Origin: SPDF01 sp963699825 | Lineage (GTDB): Bacteria > Gemmatimonadota > Gemmatimonadetes > Gemmatimonadales > GWC2-71-9 | Reading direction: 5' to 3' | NCBI GenBank assembly: GCA_963699825.1 | Contig: CAVOVI010000013.1 | Coordinates: 186,001-250,000 of the forward strand | Length of the DNA stretch: 64,000 bases | Shown: one piece after another, positions 55,656 to 64,000 of the stretch | How the letters are laid out: every line of letters begins with the position of its first letter | How positions within the stretch are numbered: position 1 is the first letter of the stretch | The notes under the pieces: generated by a model | Database searches by the model: none | What the model was told of the DNA's origin: nothing | Seen by the model: the letters and a program-made list of their open reading frames with translations, nothing else | Translations under genes and position numbers: made by a program

Positions 55656-56978
55656 ATGCCCCGTCCCGCTCCTGTCGCGCTGCTAGTCGCATTTCTTGCG
55701 TCTGTCCCTGCCGTCGCGCCGGCGCAGGTTGGCTCTCCCGCGGGTCCGGTTCCGGTTGAGTACCTGACTGCACGCCGCGCCGAGCTCCTTAGGCGGATGG
55801 CGAACGGCGTGGCCGTCATCCGGTCTTCGGAGCAACGGAGCATCGAAGGGGACTACCCGCAGGACAGCGACTATCGGGAGAACAACGATTTCTTCTATCT
55901 GACGGGGCTGGAGACGCCGTCCAGCTGGCTGGTGCTCGTCGCCCGTGACACGCTTGCGCCGCAGGTCTATCTCTATCTTCCGGCTCGCGATTCGATCGCC
56001 GAGCGCTGGACCGGCGAACGGCTTGGGCCGGGCCCCGAGGCGACGGCCCTGACCGGCATCGAGGAAACCCGTTCCGCCGACCTGGCCGAGCGGCAAATCC
56101 GGGGGTTCGTCCGGGGTCGCAGCGTCCAGGGCGGGGCCCTCTACCTCATTCTCGGCAAGGAGGCGGTGAGCGACACCTTCTTCCAGCAGTTGGCGCTCGG
56201 CACCGGGGCAGGCGTGACCGACCTGCGCCCGCTCCTGGCCGACATGCGGCTGGTGAAGGACGCCGACGAGATGCGGCGGCTGCGGATGGCCGCCGAGATC
56301 ACCGCCAAGGGGCATCTGGCGGCGATGCGTGCCGCGCATCCCGGGGCCTGGGAGTACGAGTTGGAGGGCGACGCCGAGGGGACGTTCCGGCGCCTGGGGG
56401 CGGAGCGGCTCGCCTATCCCAGCATCGTGGGGACGGGAATCAACTCCACGACACTGCACTACGACCGGAGCCGCAGCCAATTGCAGGCGGGTGAGTTGGT
56501 GGTGATGGATATGGGGGCGGAGTACGGATTCTATGCTGCGGATGTGACGCGGACCATCCCGGCAAGCGGCAGGTTCTCGCCGCGACAGCTGCAGATCTAC
56601 AATCTCGTGCTTGCCACTCAGCAGGCGGCGCTCGACTCAATCAAGCCCGGTATCACGCTCGGGCGTCTGGGCCAGATTGCGCGCGAGTACATGAAGGAGC
56701 ATTCCGGCGACCTCTGTGCCCCCGATACCTGCGATCGCTACTTCGTCCACGGCCTCGGCCACTGGCTCGGGATGGATGTCCACGATGTGGGAAGCTATCG
56801 GACGCCGCTCGCGCCGAACATGGTCTTCACGGTGGAGCCCGGGATCTACATACCGGAAGAGAAGCTCGGCGTCCGCATCGAGGATGATGTCGTCGTGACG
56901 GCCACCGGATATGAACTGCTCTCCGGCGGCGCGCCAAGGACGGCGGTGGACGTCGAAAAGGCGATGAGAGCCAGGTAA
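55656..56978 (+). CDS. pepP: Exported Xaa-Pro aminopeptidase (M24B)
   Basis: 440 residues with a signal peptide ending in VAPAQ, unlike cytoplasmic PepP. N-terminal creatinase-like domain ('QDSDYRENNDFFYLTGLETP') and a C-terminal pita-bread domain with the five metal ligands: 'MDMGAEYGFYAADVTRTIPA' (two Asp), 'VHGLGHWLGMDVHDVG' (His), 'FTVEPGIYIPEEKLG' (Glu) and 'GVRIEDDVVVTATG' (Glu). It removes N-terminal residues before Pro. It probably acts in the periplasm with the neighbouring dipeptidase in peptide recycling. Confidence 0.93.
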   Translation: MPRPAPVALLVAFLASVPAVAPAQVGSPAGPVPVEYLTARRAELLRRMANGVAVIRSSEQRSIEGDYPQDSDYRENNDFFYLTGLETPSSWLVLVARDTLAPQVYLYLPARDSIAERWTGERLGPGPEATALTGIEETRSADLAERQIRGFVRGRSVQGGALYLILGKEAVSDTFFQQLALGTGAGVTDLRPLLADMRLVKDADEMRRLRMAAEITAKGHLAAMRAAHPGAWEYELEGDAEGTFRRLGAERLAYPSIVGTGINSTTLHYDRSRSQLQAGELVVMDMGAEYGFYAADVTRTIPASGRFSPRQLQIYNLVLATQQAALDSIKPGITLGRLGQIAREYMKEHSGDLCAPDTCDRYFVHGLGHWLGMDVHDVGSYRTPLAPNMVFTVEPGIYIPEEKLGVRIEDDVVVTATGYELLSGGAPRTAVDVEKAMRAR

Positions 56979-57013
56979 CGGGCCTGGTCGAAGGGCCGTG
57001 GGAAGTGCCGGAC

Positions 57014-57038
57014 AGGGGCGAACGGGAAGTTCGCCCCT
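57014..57038. terminator. Bidirectional terminator between pepP and dinB-like genes
   Basis: Perfect 10-bp stem AGGGGCGAAC / GTTCGCCCCT with loop GGGAA, followed on the plus strand by ATTTCTTT. It begins 36 bases after the pepP stop and touches the stop codon of the convergent gene. Confidence 0.8.
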
Positions 57039-57516
57039 ATTTCTTTGCCCACGCCTCCATGTTCCGGGCGATCTGCCTGACGTGGATCTCGAGGTGCTCG
57101 GCGTAGATCTGCAGCCATTCCTCCACGCCGTAGGTGCCCGATTCGGTGTGCTTGCCTCGCCGGGCCCACTGCTCCGGCGTCAACCGACGAAGGAGGGGGA
57201 CGGTGTTGGCGCGAACCGCCGCCACGGCAGCCATTGCCGGAGCGATCGGGTGGGCGTGGTAGTCCATCGCCGTGGCCCACTGGTCCTGGTCGTACCCGAC
57301 GATGGTCGGGCTGGGCTCGCCGAGCAGGTACCGGATACGCATATGGCTGTTTGTCTCGCTGTCGCCGCAGTGGACGATGACTTCGTGGACCGACCACTTG
57401 CCGGGGGCGGGGCGCCATTGGAGGGCGGCCTCGGGCACTGAGGCGAGGGCTTCGGCCAGCAGGGCGGGGCCTTCGGCGTAGCGGCGGATGCAGTCTTCAC
57501 GTTCGGCGGGAGTCAC
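57037..57516 (-). CDS. DinB-family protein
   Basis: 159 residues from GTG 57516, chosen because AGGAG stands 7 bases upstream; an earlier start has no ribosome site and lacks conservation. Four-helix DinB fold with metal histidines in 'WSVHEVIVHCGDSETNSHMR' and 'YAEHLEIHVRQIARNMEAW'. It is the second DinB-like protein in the window, but of the PF12867 type with 'LQWRPAPGKWSV'. Function not known. Confidence 0.9.
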   Translation of the reverse strand: MTPAEREDCIRRYAEGPALLAEALASVPEAALQWRPAPGKWSVHEVIVHCGDSETNSHMRIRYLLGEPSPTIVGYDQDQWATAMDYHAHPIAPAMAAVAAVRANTVPLLRRLTPEQWARRGKHTESGTYGVEEWLQIYAEHLEIHVRQIARNMEAWAKK

Positions 57517-57718
57517 GGGACGCTCCTGGGAGGTGGGCCAGATCGTCGAGGGCGGATGGCGATTCGTCCTGAAATATGCCCCGGTCCGTGCCAAGGGCGA
57601 CTCCCGCCGGCCGGGATTCGGTAGGGGTGGTTTCATTGACGCCGGGGCCTTCGGACGGTAAAATGCGGACTGCTTGGCCAATCATCCCCCGCATTTTTCG
57701 CTGAACAGGACGAACGGA

Positions 57719-58813
57719 ATGGCCCTCAGGATTCCCTCCCTCCGGCGCGCTGCCCGGTGGGTGCCCGCACTGTGCGTCACGCTGGCCATGCTCGTGCTGG
57801 CCGGCTGTTCGACAGACGGGTACCCGCAGACGACGCTGGCTCCCAAGGCGGATTTCGCGGAACTCCTCGACCAGGTGTTCCGCCGGTCCTTCCAGCTGGC
57901 CACGATCGTCTTCTTCCTGGTGGAAGGGGCGCTGGTCTGGGCGCTCTTCCGCTTTCGGGGGAAGCCGGGCGACGCTGAGCCGGTACAGAATCACGGTAAC
58001 ACCATGCTCGAGGTCATCTGGACCGCCATCCCGGCCATCATTCTCGTCTTCATCGCCGTCCCCACCGTCCAGACGATCTTCAAGACCGCCGAGACCCCGA
58101 CCGACAACCCACTCGTGATCGAAGTGACGGGGCACCAGTGGTGGTGGGAATTCCGCTACCCCGAATACAACCTCGTCACCGCGGGCGACATGCATGTCCC
58201 CACCGGCCGGACGGTCGATCTCCGGATGACGACCGCCGACGTGGTGCACAGCTTCTGGACGCCGCAGTTGGCAGGGAAGCGGGACGTCTTCCCGAAGCGC
58301 GACAACCAGCTCTGGTTCAAGACGGAAACGCCCGGCACCTATCCGGGACAGTGCGCCGAGTTCTGCGGCACCCAGCATGCCCGGATGGCCTTCCAGGTCA
58401 TCGCACAGGACCCGGCGTCGTTTGATGCCTGGCGCGAGGGCATGGCCGCGGTGGGTGCTCCGGCGGACTCCGGCGCGCCGGCCCCCGCGGCCCTCGTGTC
58501 GCAGGGCCAGCAGCTGTTCGCGACGAAGGCCTGCGTCGGGTGCCACGCCGTGAGCGCCGTCGGCGCTCCGACGATGGTCGGCCCAAACCTGGCCGGTATC
58601 GGGTCCCGCACCAGCATCGCCTCTGGCTGGCTGCCGAATACTGACGAGAATCTTGCCCGCTGGCTGAAGAACCCCCAAGCCGTGAAGTCGGGGGTGCTGA
58701 TGCCGAATCTTGGGCTCACCGATGAAGAAGTCACCGCGCTGATCGCATACATGCGATCGCTCAGCGTCGTGCCTGCGCCGGGGGCGGTCGCCATGACCGC
58801 CGCCGGGAACTGA
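57719..58813 (+). CDS. ctaC: Cytochrome c oxidase subunit II with fused cytochrome c (caa3 type)
   Basis: 364 residues from ATG 57719 (AGGA upstream). Lipoprotein leader with lipobox 'VLAGC' (Cys30), two membrane helices, then the CuA cupredoxin domain: His177 in 'VVHSFWTPQL' and 'CAEFCGTQHARM' giving Cys212, Cys216, His220 and Met223. After a linker a cytochrome c domain holds 'ACVGCHAV' (Cys272, Cys275, His276) and the likely axial Met328 in 'GVLMPNLG'. It takes electrons from soluble carriers and passes them to subunit I. First gene of ctaCDEF. Confidence 0.96.
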   Translation: MALRIPSLRRAARWVPALCVTLAMLVLAGCSTDGYPQTTLAPKADFAELLDQVFRRSFQLATIVFFLVEGALVWALFRFRGKPGDAEPVQNHGNTMLEVIWTAIPAIILVFIAVPTVQTIFKTAETPTDNPLVIEVTGHQWWWEFRYPEYNLVTAGDMHVPTGRTVDLRMTTADVVHSFWTPQLAGKRDVFPKRDNQLWFKTETPGTYPGQCAEFCGTQHARMAFQVIAQDPASFDAWREGMAAVGAPADSGAPAPAALVSQGQQLFATKACVGCHAVSAVGAPTMVGPNLAGIGSRTSIASGWLPNTDENLARWLKNPQAVKSGVLMPNLGLTDEEVTALIAYMRSLSVVPAPGAVAMTAAGN

Positions 58814-58827
58814 CGAGAGGGTACGCG

Positions 58828-60660
58828 ATGTCCACGACAGCGATGGGGCACGCCGGGACGGAGGCCATTCCCGCCGGGAAGAAGGGGCTCTGGAGCTGGA
58901 TCACGACCGTTGATCACAAGCGGATCGGGATCCTCTACGGTGTCACCGCCTTTCTCTTCTTCCTCCTTGGCGGGCTCGAAGCGCTCCTGATCCGCTGGCA
59001 GCTGGGCGCCCCGGACAAGACCTTCCTCTCCCCCGAGGCGTACAACCAGCTGTTCACGATGCACGGCACCACGATGATCTTCCTCGGGGTGATGCCGCTT
59101 TCGGCGATGTTCTTCAATTACTTCATTCCGCTGCAGATCGGCGCGCGCGATGTCGCCTTCCCGCGACTGAATGCCTACAGCTACTGGGTCTTCCTCTTCG
59201 GCGGCCTGGTGCTGAACGCCAGCTTCCTGTTCAACGCCGCGCCCGACATGGGGTGGTTCGCCTACGCCAACCTGACCTCGAAGCAGTTCAGCCCCGGGCT
59301 CAACGTCGACTTCTGGATCATCGGCCTGCAGATCCTGGGCGTCGCCTCGCTGGCGGCGGCGGTGAACTTCTTCGTCACCATCATCAACCTGCGCGCGCCC
59401 GGCATGAAGATGATGCGGATGCCGATGTTCGTCTGGATGAGCCTCATTACGCAGGTGCTCCTGCTGCTGGCGTTCCCGATCATCACGGTCGCGCTCGTCC
59501 TCCTCATGCTCGACCGCAACTTCGGCACGCACTTCTTCGTCCCCTCCGGTGGCGGCGACCCGGTGCTCTGGCAGCACCTCTTCTGGCTCTTCGGCCACCC
59601 CGAGGTGTACATCCTCATCCTGCCGGCCTTCGGCGTGGTCTCGGAAATCCTGCCGGTGTTCTCGCGGAAGCCCCTCTTCGGCTACGCCGCGATGGTCTTC
59701 TCCGGCTGCTTCATCGCCTTCCTGGGCTTCGGGGTGTGGAGCCATCACATGTTCTCCACCGGCATGGGGCCGATGGCGGACACGGTGTTCTCCCTGGGCA
59801 CGATGCTCATCGCCATCCCGACCGGCGTGAAGATCTTCAACTGGATCGGCACCGTCTGGGGTGGCTCCATTCAGTACAAGACCCCGATGTACTTCGCCCT
59901 CGGCTTCGTGGCGATGTTCATCATCGGTGGCCTCTCGGGCGTCATGCACGCCTCGCCCCCGGCGGACCTGCAGCAGACCGACAGCTACTTCATCGTGGCG
60001 CACTTCCACTACGTGCTCTTCGGTGGCAGCATCTTCGCCCTGACGGCCGGCGCCTACTACTGGTTCCCGAAGATGACCGGCCGGATGTTGAGCGAGGGTC
60101 TCGGCAAGGTGCACTTCTGGCTGATGTTCCTCGGCTTCAACCTGACCTTCGCGCCGATGCACATCCTCGGCCTGAACGGCATGCCACGCCGGGTGTACAC
60201 CTACTCCGCCGGGATGGGCTTCGAGTTCTGGAACGCGGTGGAGACCGCCGGCTCCCTGATTCTCGGATTCTCCTTCCTGGTGTTCATCTGGAACATCCTG
60301 AAGTCGCTCAAGAGCGGCGAGGTGGCGTCGGCCGACCCGTGGCATGGCGCCACGCTGGAGTGGTCGATTCCGTCGCCCCCGCAGGAGTGGAACTTCGCGG
60401 TGGAGCCGACGGTGGACAGCCGGGATCCCCTCTGGGAGCTGCGGCGCGCCAACGGCGGAACGCTGCCTGAGCCGGCGCTGGTGAGCGGCAAGGGGATCCA
60501 TCTGCCCAGCCCCTCGTACTGGCCGATCGTGACCGCCTTCGGAACCGCGCTGACCATGGTGGGCTTCCTGATGCACGTCACGCTCTGGGTCATCCTGCTC
60601 GGCCTGGCGATCACGATGGTCGGCATCTTCGCATGGGCCTTCGAGCCCGCCGACCACTAG
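58828..60660 (+). CDS. ctaD: Cytochrome c oxidase subunit I (type A)
   Basis: 610 residues with 12-13 membrane helices. Heme a ligands His79 ('LFTMHGTTMIF') and His394, heme a3 ligand His392 ('FIVAHFHYVLFGG'), CuB ligands His257 and His306-307 ('VWSHHMFSTG'), and the cross-linked Tyr261 in 'FGHPEVYILILPAFG'. The Glu in GHPEV marks an A1-type oxidase. The C-terminal extension after residue 520 is typical of caa3 subunits. Starts 14 bases after ctaC. It reduces O2 and pumps protons. Confidence 0.97.
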   Translation: MSTTAMGHAGTEAIPAGKKGLWSWITTVDHKRIGILYGVTAFLFFLLGGLEALLIRWQLGAPDKTFLSPEAYNQLFTMHGTTMIFLGVMPLSAMFFNYFIPLQIGARDVAFPRLNAYSYWVFLFGGLVLNASFLFNAAPDMGWFAYANLTSKQFSPGLNVDFWIIGLQILGVASLAAAVNFFVTIINLRAPGMKMMRMPMFVWMSLITQVLLLLAFPIITVALVLLMLDRNFGTHFFVPSGGGDPVLWQHLFWLFGHPEVYILILPAFGVVSEILPVFSRKPLFGYAAMVFSGCFIAFLGFGVWSHHMFSTGMGPMADTVFSLGTMLIAIPTGVKIFNWIGTVWGGSIQYKTPMYFALGFVAMFIIGGLSGVMHASPPADLQQTDSYFIVAHFHYVLFGGSIFALTAGAYYWFPKMTGRMLSEGLGKVHFWLMFLGFNLTFAPMHILGLNGMPRRVYTYSAGMGFEFWNAVETAGSLILGFSFLVFIWNILKSLKSGEVASADPWHGATLEWSIPSPPQEWNFAVEPTVDSRDPLWELRRANGGTLPEPALVSGKGIHLPSPSYWPIVTAFGTALTMVGFLMHVTLWVILLGLAITMVGIFAWAFEPADH

Positions 60661-60688
60661 ACTACTCACGACTGCGACGGACGGTCCC

Positions 60689-61327
60689 TTGGCGCACGAC
60701 ACCGCACACGCGATGCATCCCCCGACGGCCACCGGGCTCGACACCCGGAAGCTGGCCATCTGGACGTTCATCGGGTCGGAATGCCTCTTCTTCGCGACCT
60801 TGATCTCGAACTACCTGGTCTTCAAGGGGCAGAGCCTGGTCGGCCCGCTCCCCCACGAGGCCTCGCAGTGCATGCTGCACGGCGAAATGACGACCTGCGA
60901 ACCGATTTTCGAGATTCCGCTCGTGACGTTCGGCACCGCCGTGCTCCTGTTCAGCTCCTTCTTCGTCGTGCTGGCCCTCAATGGCGCCCAGAAGGGGAAT
61001 CGCAAGCAGTTGATCGGCTGGCTCTCGGCCACCGTCGTATGCGGCCTCTTCTTCATCGGGATGCAGGTGTACGAGTTCTACCACTTCTTCCACAAGGGGC
61101 TCGGGTACACCACGAACCTCTTCGGGTCCTCGTTCTACACGCTCACCGGCTTCCACGGCACGCACGTCACGATCGGCGTGATCTGGCTGGCCACGGTGCT
61201 CGTCCTCGCGCTCCGCGGCAAGCTCCCGCCCGAGAAGGCGCTGAACCTCGAGCTCGCGGCGCTGTACTGGCACTTCGTTGACGTCGTCTGGATCGTGATC
61301 TTCCCCGTCGTCTACTTGATGAGGTGA
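60689..61327 (+). CDS. ctaE: Cytochrome c oxidase subunit III
   Basis: 212 residues from TTG 60689 (GGACGG upstream; ATG 60713 is an alternative). Five helices with subunit III signatures: 'LAIWTFIGSECLFFATLISN', 'YTLTGFHGTHVTIGVIWLA' and the C-terminal 'LYWHFVDVVWIVIFPVVYLM'. An extra polar loop with two Cys ('ASQCMLHGEMTTCEPIFE') near residue 65 is unusual for the family. Starts 28 bases after ctaD. Confidence 0.95.
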   Translation: MAHDTAHAMHPPTATGLDTRKLAIWTFIGSECLFFATLISNYLVFKGQSLVGPLPHEASQCMLHGEMTTCEPIFEIPLVTFGTAVLLFSSFFVVLALNGAQKGNRKQLIGWLSATVVCGLFFIGMQVYEFYHFFHKGLGYTTNLFGSSFYTLTGFHGTHVTIGVIWLATVLVLALRGKLPPEKALNLELAALYWHFVDVVWIVIFPVVYLMR

Positions 61328-61332
61328 TCGGC

Positions 61333-61680
61333 ATGGACGCTCAAGTCGCCACGCACGACCACGCCCATCCAGGGCCAGCGCTGTACCTGCGGGTCGCCCT
61401 CATTCTGTTCGTGATGACGGCGCTCGAGGTTCTCGCGTTCGAGGTGTCGCATCGGGCCGGCTGGCCGCTGCACGGCCTCGTGGAACCCCTCCTGAATGAG
61501 ATTCTGATCATTCTCTCCGCGGCCAAGTTCGCCCTGGTGGCCATGTTCTACATGCACCTGAAGCAGGACAGCAAGATCTTCAGTGGACTCTTCGTCTTCC
61601 CGCTGATCATCGCCACGGTCATCATCGGGGCGCTGCTCTTGCTCTTTGCCTATCTGCGCAGCCTGCACCCCATGGCGTGA
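61333..61680 (+). CDS. ctaF: Cytochrome c oxidase subunit IV
   Basis: 115 residues from ATG 61333, with GTG 61324 overlapping the ctaE stop as the alternative start. Three hydrophobic helices, with the family block 'LIILSAAKFALVAMFYMHLK' in the second. Last gene of the oxidase operon; a strong terminator follows. Confidence 0.92.
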   Translation: MDAQVATHDHAHPGPALYLRVALILFVMTALEVLAFEVSHRAGWPLHGLVEPLLNEILIILSAAKFALVAMFYMHLKQDSKIFSGLFVFPLIIATVIIGALLLLFAYLRSLHPMA

Positions 61681-61703
61681 CCGGCCGCGCGCTGGTGGTC
61701 CCG

Positions 61704-61727
61704 GCGGCCCCGCTTCGGCGGGGCCGC
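61704..61727 (+). terminator. Terminator of the cta operon
   Basis: Perfect 10-bp stem GCGGCCCCGC / GCGGGGCCGC closed by a TTCG tetraloop and followed by TTCGTCTTCC. It starts 24 bases after the ctaF stop. Confidence 0.82.
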
Positions 61728-61751
61728 TTCGTCTTCCGCACCAGAGGTCCC

Positions 61752-63146
61752 ATGCGCATTGCACTCACGATCCTGCTGACGGTTGCCGGCGCCGTCAGCG
61801 CCCATGCCCAGGGAACCAGGCCGCCCGATTTTGACTCCCTCGCGGCCGAGGCGACCGTCTGGCTCCAGGAGTACCTCCGCATCAGGACAGTGAACCCGCC
61901 CGGCAACGAGACCGAGGGAGCCCGATTCCTGCAGGGGGTCCTGGCCCGGGACGGGATTGAATCGGAGATCTTCGAGTCTGCGCCCGGGCGCGGGAACCTC
62001 TACGCCCGGTTGCCGGGCACGGGGGCGCGGCGCCCGATGGTGCTGCTGCACCACATCGACGTCGTACCGGCCGATTCCGCACGGTGGAAGTACCCACCGT
62101 TCAGTGGCGTGGTTGAGGAGGGTGCGGTCTGGGGCCGTGGAGCCCAGGACACCAAGGGGCTCGGCATCATTCAGCTCGCGACCATGGTGGCGCTCAAGCG
62201 GCGCGGGATTCCGCTCTCTCGCGACCTGATCCTGGTGGCGAATGCTGACGAGGAGGTCGATTCCGAAGGGTCCCTCTGGTTCACACAGCACAAGGCGGAT
62301 CTGGTGCGCCAGGCGGAGTTCCTGCTCAATGAGGGTGGGGACAACGTGATGGGCGCCGACGGGAAGACGATTTCGTACGGACTCGATGCCACCGAGAAGG
62401 TGCCGTTCTGGTTGCGGCTCACGGTTCTCGGGGAGCCGGGCCACGGAAGCCGTCCGACTGACGGGAATGCCGCCCTCCGGCTTTCCCGCGTCCTTGGACG
62501 GATTGCCGAGTGGCAGACCCCCCTCATCCTGACGCCGCCCGCTGAGGCGTATTTGAAGGCGCTCTCCACGCGGGAGACCAACCCGACGCATCGCGCCTGG
62601 CTGGCTGATCCGGCGAAGGCGCTGCACGACTCCGTCGCCGTGGCCTGGCTCACCGCCGATCGCTACCAGAACGCCATTCTGCGGAACACCGTCTCGATTA
62701 CCGTGCTGCACGGGTCTTCGAGCACCAACGTCATTCCAGCCGAGGCGTGGGCGGAGCTTGACGTGCGACTGCTCCCGGGCCAGCCGCCGGAGGCGTTTCT
62801 GGGGCAGCTCAGGAATGTGATCAGGGATTCCACGGTCCAGATTACATTCCTCTCCAAGACGCGCTCCGCGCGCGCCTCACCGGTCAACGGACCCGTGCTT
62901 GAGGCCTTCACCGATGCGGTCAATGCCATGGATCCCGGCGCGCTGGTCCTGCCGAGAATGCTGACGGGGTACACGGACAGCTACGACTACCGCGCGATCG
63001 GCATCGATGCGTACGGTGTGGAGTCCTGGCGAACCACCGAGGCGGAGTCTGCGACCGTCCACGGCAACAATGAGCGGGTACCGGTTCAGGAGATTAGGTT
63101 CGGGGTGGAGTTCTACTACCGCATTGTGGAGCGGCTGGCCCGGTAG
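61752..63146 (+). CDS. Exported M20-family metallopeptidase
   Basis: 464 residues from ATG 61752 with a signal peptide ending SAHAQ. Zinc ligands and catalytic residues are in 'MVLLHHIDVVPADSARWKYP' (H-x-D), 'VWGRGAQDTKGLGIIQLATM' (bridging Asp) and 'LVANADEEVDSEGSLWF' (Glu-Glu). The dimerisation domain includes 'VLGEPGHGSRPTDGNAALRL'. In many relatives the first motif is HxDVVP and here it is HIDVVP. Possible carboxypeptidase or dipeptidase; the periplasmic setting matches the neighbouring exported peptidases. Confidence 0.93.
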   Translation: MRIALTILLTVAGAVSAHAQGTRPPDFDSLAAEATVWLQEYLRIRTVNPPGNETEGARFLQGVLARDGIESEIFESAPGRGNLYARLPGTGARRPMVLLHHIDVVPADSARWKYPPFSGVVEEGAVWGRGAQDTKGLGIIQLATMVALKRRGIPLSRDLILVANADEEVDSEGSLWFTQHKADLVRQAEFLLNEGGDNVMGADGKTISYGLDATEKVPFWLRLTVLGEPGHGSRPTDGNAALRLSRVLGRIAEWQTPLILTPPAEAYLKALSTRETNPTHRAWLADPAKALHDSVAVAWLTADRYQNAILRNTVSITVLHGSSSTNVIPAEAWAELDVRLLPGQPPEAFLGQLRNVIRDSTVQITFLSKTRSARASPVNGPVLEAFTDAVNAMDPGALVLPRMLTGYTDSYDYRAIGIDAYGVESWRTTEAESATVHGNNERVPVQEIRFGVEFYYRIVERLAR

Positions 63147-63184
63147 TCGGCTGGCGGCGCAATGCCCCCCGTCCGGGAGGTCCT

Positions 63185-63511
63185 ATGGTACGCCTGTTCT
63201 GGTACCTGGTCATCGCCGCCTTCATCGGCGCCCTGCTCGTCGGCGCGTCGTACGCCGCGGCCTACTCGGCGGTCGGCACCCTGCTCGGAGCACCACCTCC
63301 CCAGATGGGGGAGCGATCGGCCGAGTTGCTGTGGAAGGGAGCTCCGGAATTGCCGGGACACCCGCGGGTATGGAGATTCACCTTCGGTCCTACCGCCATC
63401 CCCGGCGCGCGTGACGTCAAGATCTGGGTGTCCCCGATCGGCAAACTGGTGCGGACCGAGCCGGCGAACCTCCCGGAGAAGCTGGTGGGCTTTCACGACC
63501 GGGGAATCTGA
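63185..63511 (+). CDS. Hypothetical protein with N-terminal membrane anchor
   Basis: 108 residues: one membrane helix ('LFWYLVIAAFIGALLVGASY') followed by a soluble, Pro- and Trp-containing domain ('GHPRVWRFTFGPTAIPGARD', 'VKIWVSPIGKLVRTEP'). No family recognised. Its last 19 bases overlap the convergent gene. Confidence 0.7.
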   Translation: MVRLFWYLVIAAFIGALLVGASYAAAYSAVGTLLGAPPPQMGERSAELLWKGAPELPGHPRVWRFTFGPTAIPGARDVKIWVSPIGKLVRTEPANLPEKLVGFHDRGI

Positions 63512-64000
63512 CCCGACAGCGCCAGCGCAATGGTGGTCTCATAGCCGGCGGCGTCCACGGCATCGAACAGTGTCAGGCCTGCCTCCACGAGGCAGGCCTC
63601 TTCTGTTGTCTCGAAGGCCGGAAGGTCGAACGGCTGCGCCCGGAGCGCCTGATAGGCGGGGAACTCCGACTGGATGGGGCACCCGTTCGCGACCCTCCGG
63701 TCGTCCGGCGACGCCAACCCAAGTCCCATCATCCGGCACACCGCTGGGCGCCCGGCGTACACGACGCACACCCCATCCTCAAGACAGGGGCAGGGTTCCG
63801 CCTCGAGTGCATCACACAAGCCGTCGAACCGGTCTTCTCCCAGATCTCGCACATCGAATGGTGCTTCCCAGTCGGGGGCCCGCTCCCGTTGCCGCGCGGC
63901 TGCCGCATCGGCACGGTTGAGAAGCCGCGCTCGGTGGTCAGGGGGCAAGTCAGTCACGGTTTGCTGGAGGAGGAGCACGTCAGCGACGGAGATGTCGAAG
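63493..64000 (-). CDS. YkgJ-like cysteine-cluster protein, N-terminus outside window
   Basis: At least 168 residues; the frame stays open through the window end with 'FDISVADVLLLQQTVTDLP', so the start lies beyond. The metal-binding block 'CPCLEDGVCVVYAGRPAVCR' is the mark of the zinc/iron-chelating (YkgJ/FliB) family, and another Cys follows in 'VANGCPIQSE'. Near the 3' end an in-frame 10-bp inverted repeat encodes 'EEACLVEAGL'. Function unknown; perhaps a metal- or thiol-related modification. Confidence 0.83.
   Translation of the reverse strand, partial: FDISVADVLLLQQTVTDLPPDHRARLLNRADAAAARQRERAPDWEAPFDVRDLGEDRFDGLCDALEAEPCPCLEDGVCVVYAGRPAVCRMMGLGLASPDDRRVANGCPIQSEFPAYQALRAQPFDLPAFETTEEACLVEAGLTLFDAVDAAGYETTIALALSGQIPRS
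63575..63599 (+). terminator. Possible terminator of the 63185 gene inside the convergent gene
   Basis: AGGCCTGCCT / AGGCAGGCCT, a perfect 10-bp stem with a 5-base loop, followed on the plus strand by CTTCTGTTGT. It lies 64 bases after the stop at 63511 but within the coding region of the opposite gene, which weakens the case. Confidence 0.4.

Noticed and set aside
1..64000. tRNA, rRNA, prophage or insertion-sequence genes
   Set aside because: I looked for their sequence signatures and protein motifs on both strands and found none I could support.

Overview
The window is a GC-rich (roughly two thirds G+C), gene-dense stretch of a bacterial chromosome. I see no rRNA, tRNA, phage or insertion-sequence genes. 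Several features suggest an environmental Gram-negative from a little-cultured phylum. These are the many secreted or lipoprotein proteins of unknown role, the caa3-type oxidase, the TPR/DUF5107 proteins, DUF1579 and DinB proteins, LemA/DUF2207, and an outer-membrane protein. Gemmatimonadota is my best guess, but this is inference and not shown by any marker gene here.

Layout. 1-10.3 kb, minus strand: a DNA-damage/mutagenesis neighbourhood (zinc-ribbon peptide, radical SAM protein, ImuB-like polymerase, 3-methyladenine glycosylase, DnaE2), followed by a MscS-type channel and a PQQ sugar dehydrogenase cut by the window edge. 10.4-21.3 kb, plus strand: a large DUF5107/TPR protein, dodecin, a probable selenoprotein methyltransferase, a berberine-bridge-like oxidase, DinB, DUF1579 and CPBP proteins. 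21.4-29.7 kb: one giant cyclic beta-1,2-glucan synthase. 29.8-39.3 kb, plus strand: PAS protein, amino-acid permease, LemA-DUF2207 pair, a ThiS/MoaD-like ubiquitin-fold protein with a BNR-repeat partner, two secreted hydrolase-like proteins and a Rieske-flavodoxin fusion. 39.3-47.9 kb, minus strand: a tightly coupled operon for reductive (anaerobic) benzoyl-CoA degradation under a PaaX-family regulator. 48-49.6 kb: MaoC dehydratase and DUF1080 protein, divergent from paaX. 49.8-54.9 kb, minus strand: small membrane and zinc proteins, a GroES-like protein, GreA behind a leader terminator, a repeat-rich gap and a Tat-exported aminotransferase. 55-63.5 kb, mostly plus strand: VanX-like dipeptidase, Xaa-Pro aminopeptidase, the caa3 oxidase operon ctaCDEF and an M20 peptidase.

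How the genes work together. The benzoyl-CoA operon encodes all four subunits of an ATP-dependent benzoyl-CoA reductase, the dienoyl-CoA hydratase, the hydroxyacyl-CoA dehydrogenase and the ring-opening hydrolase. That is the complete central pathway from benzoyl-CoA to 3-hydroxypimelyl-CoA. It shares a genome with an O2-reducing oxidase, so the organism looks facultative or microaerobic. The mutagenesis genes share a strand, and both units have clear sigma70-type promoters. One promoter carries a perfect palindrome over its -10 box.

The finding I rate highest is at 17232-17261. An arsenite-methyltransferase-like gene has an in-frame TGA where a Cys is expected, followed at the right distance by a hairpin that meets the bacterial SECIS rules, so it is probably read as selenocysteine. 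A caution applies to the whole window. About eleven genes, nearly all in 0-21 kb plus the aminotransferase at 54 kb, need one to three single-base shifts to be read through. This looks more like indel error in the assembly than gene decay. In these cases I give one feature spanning the reconstructed gene.
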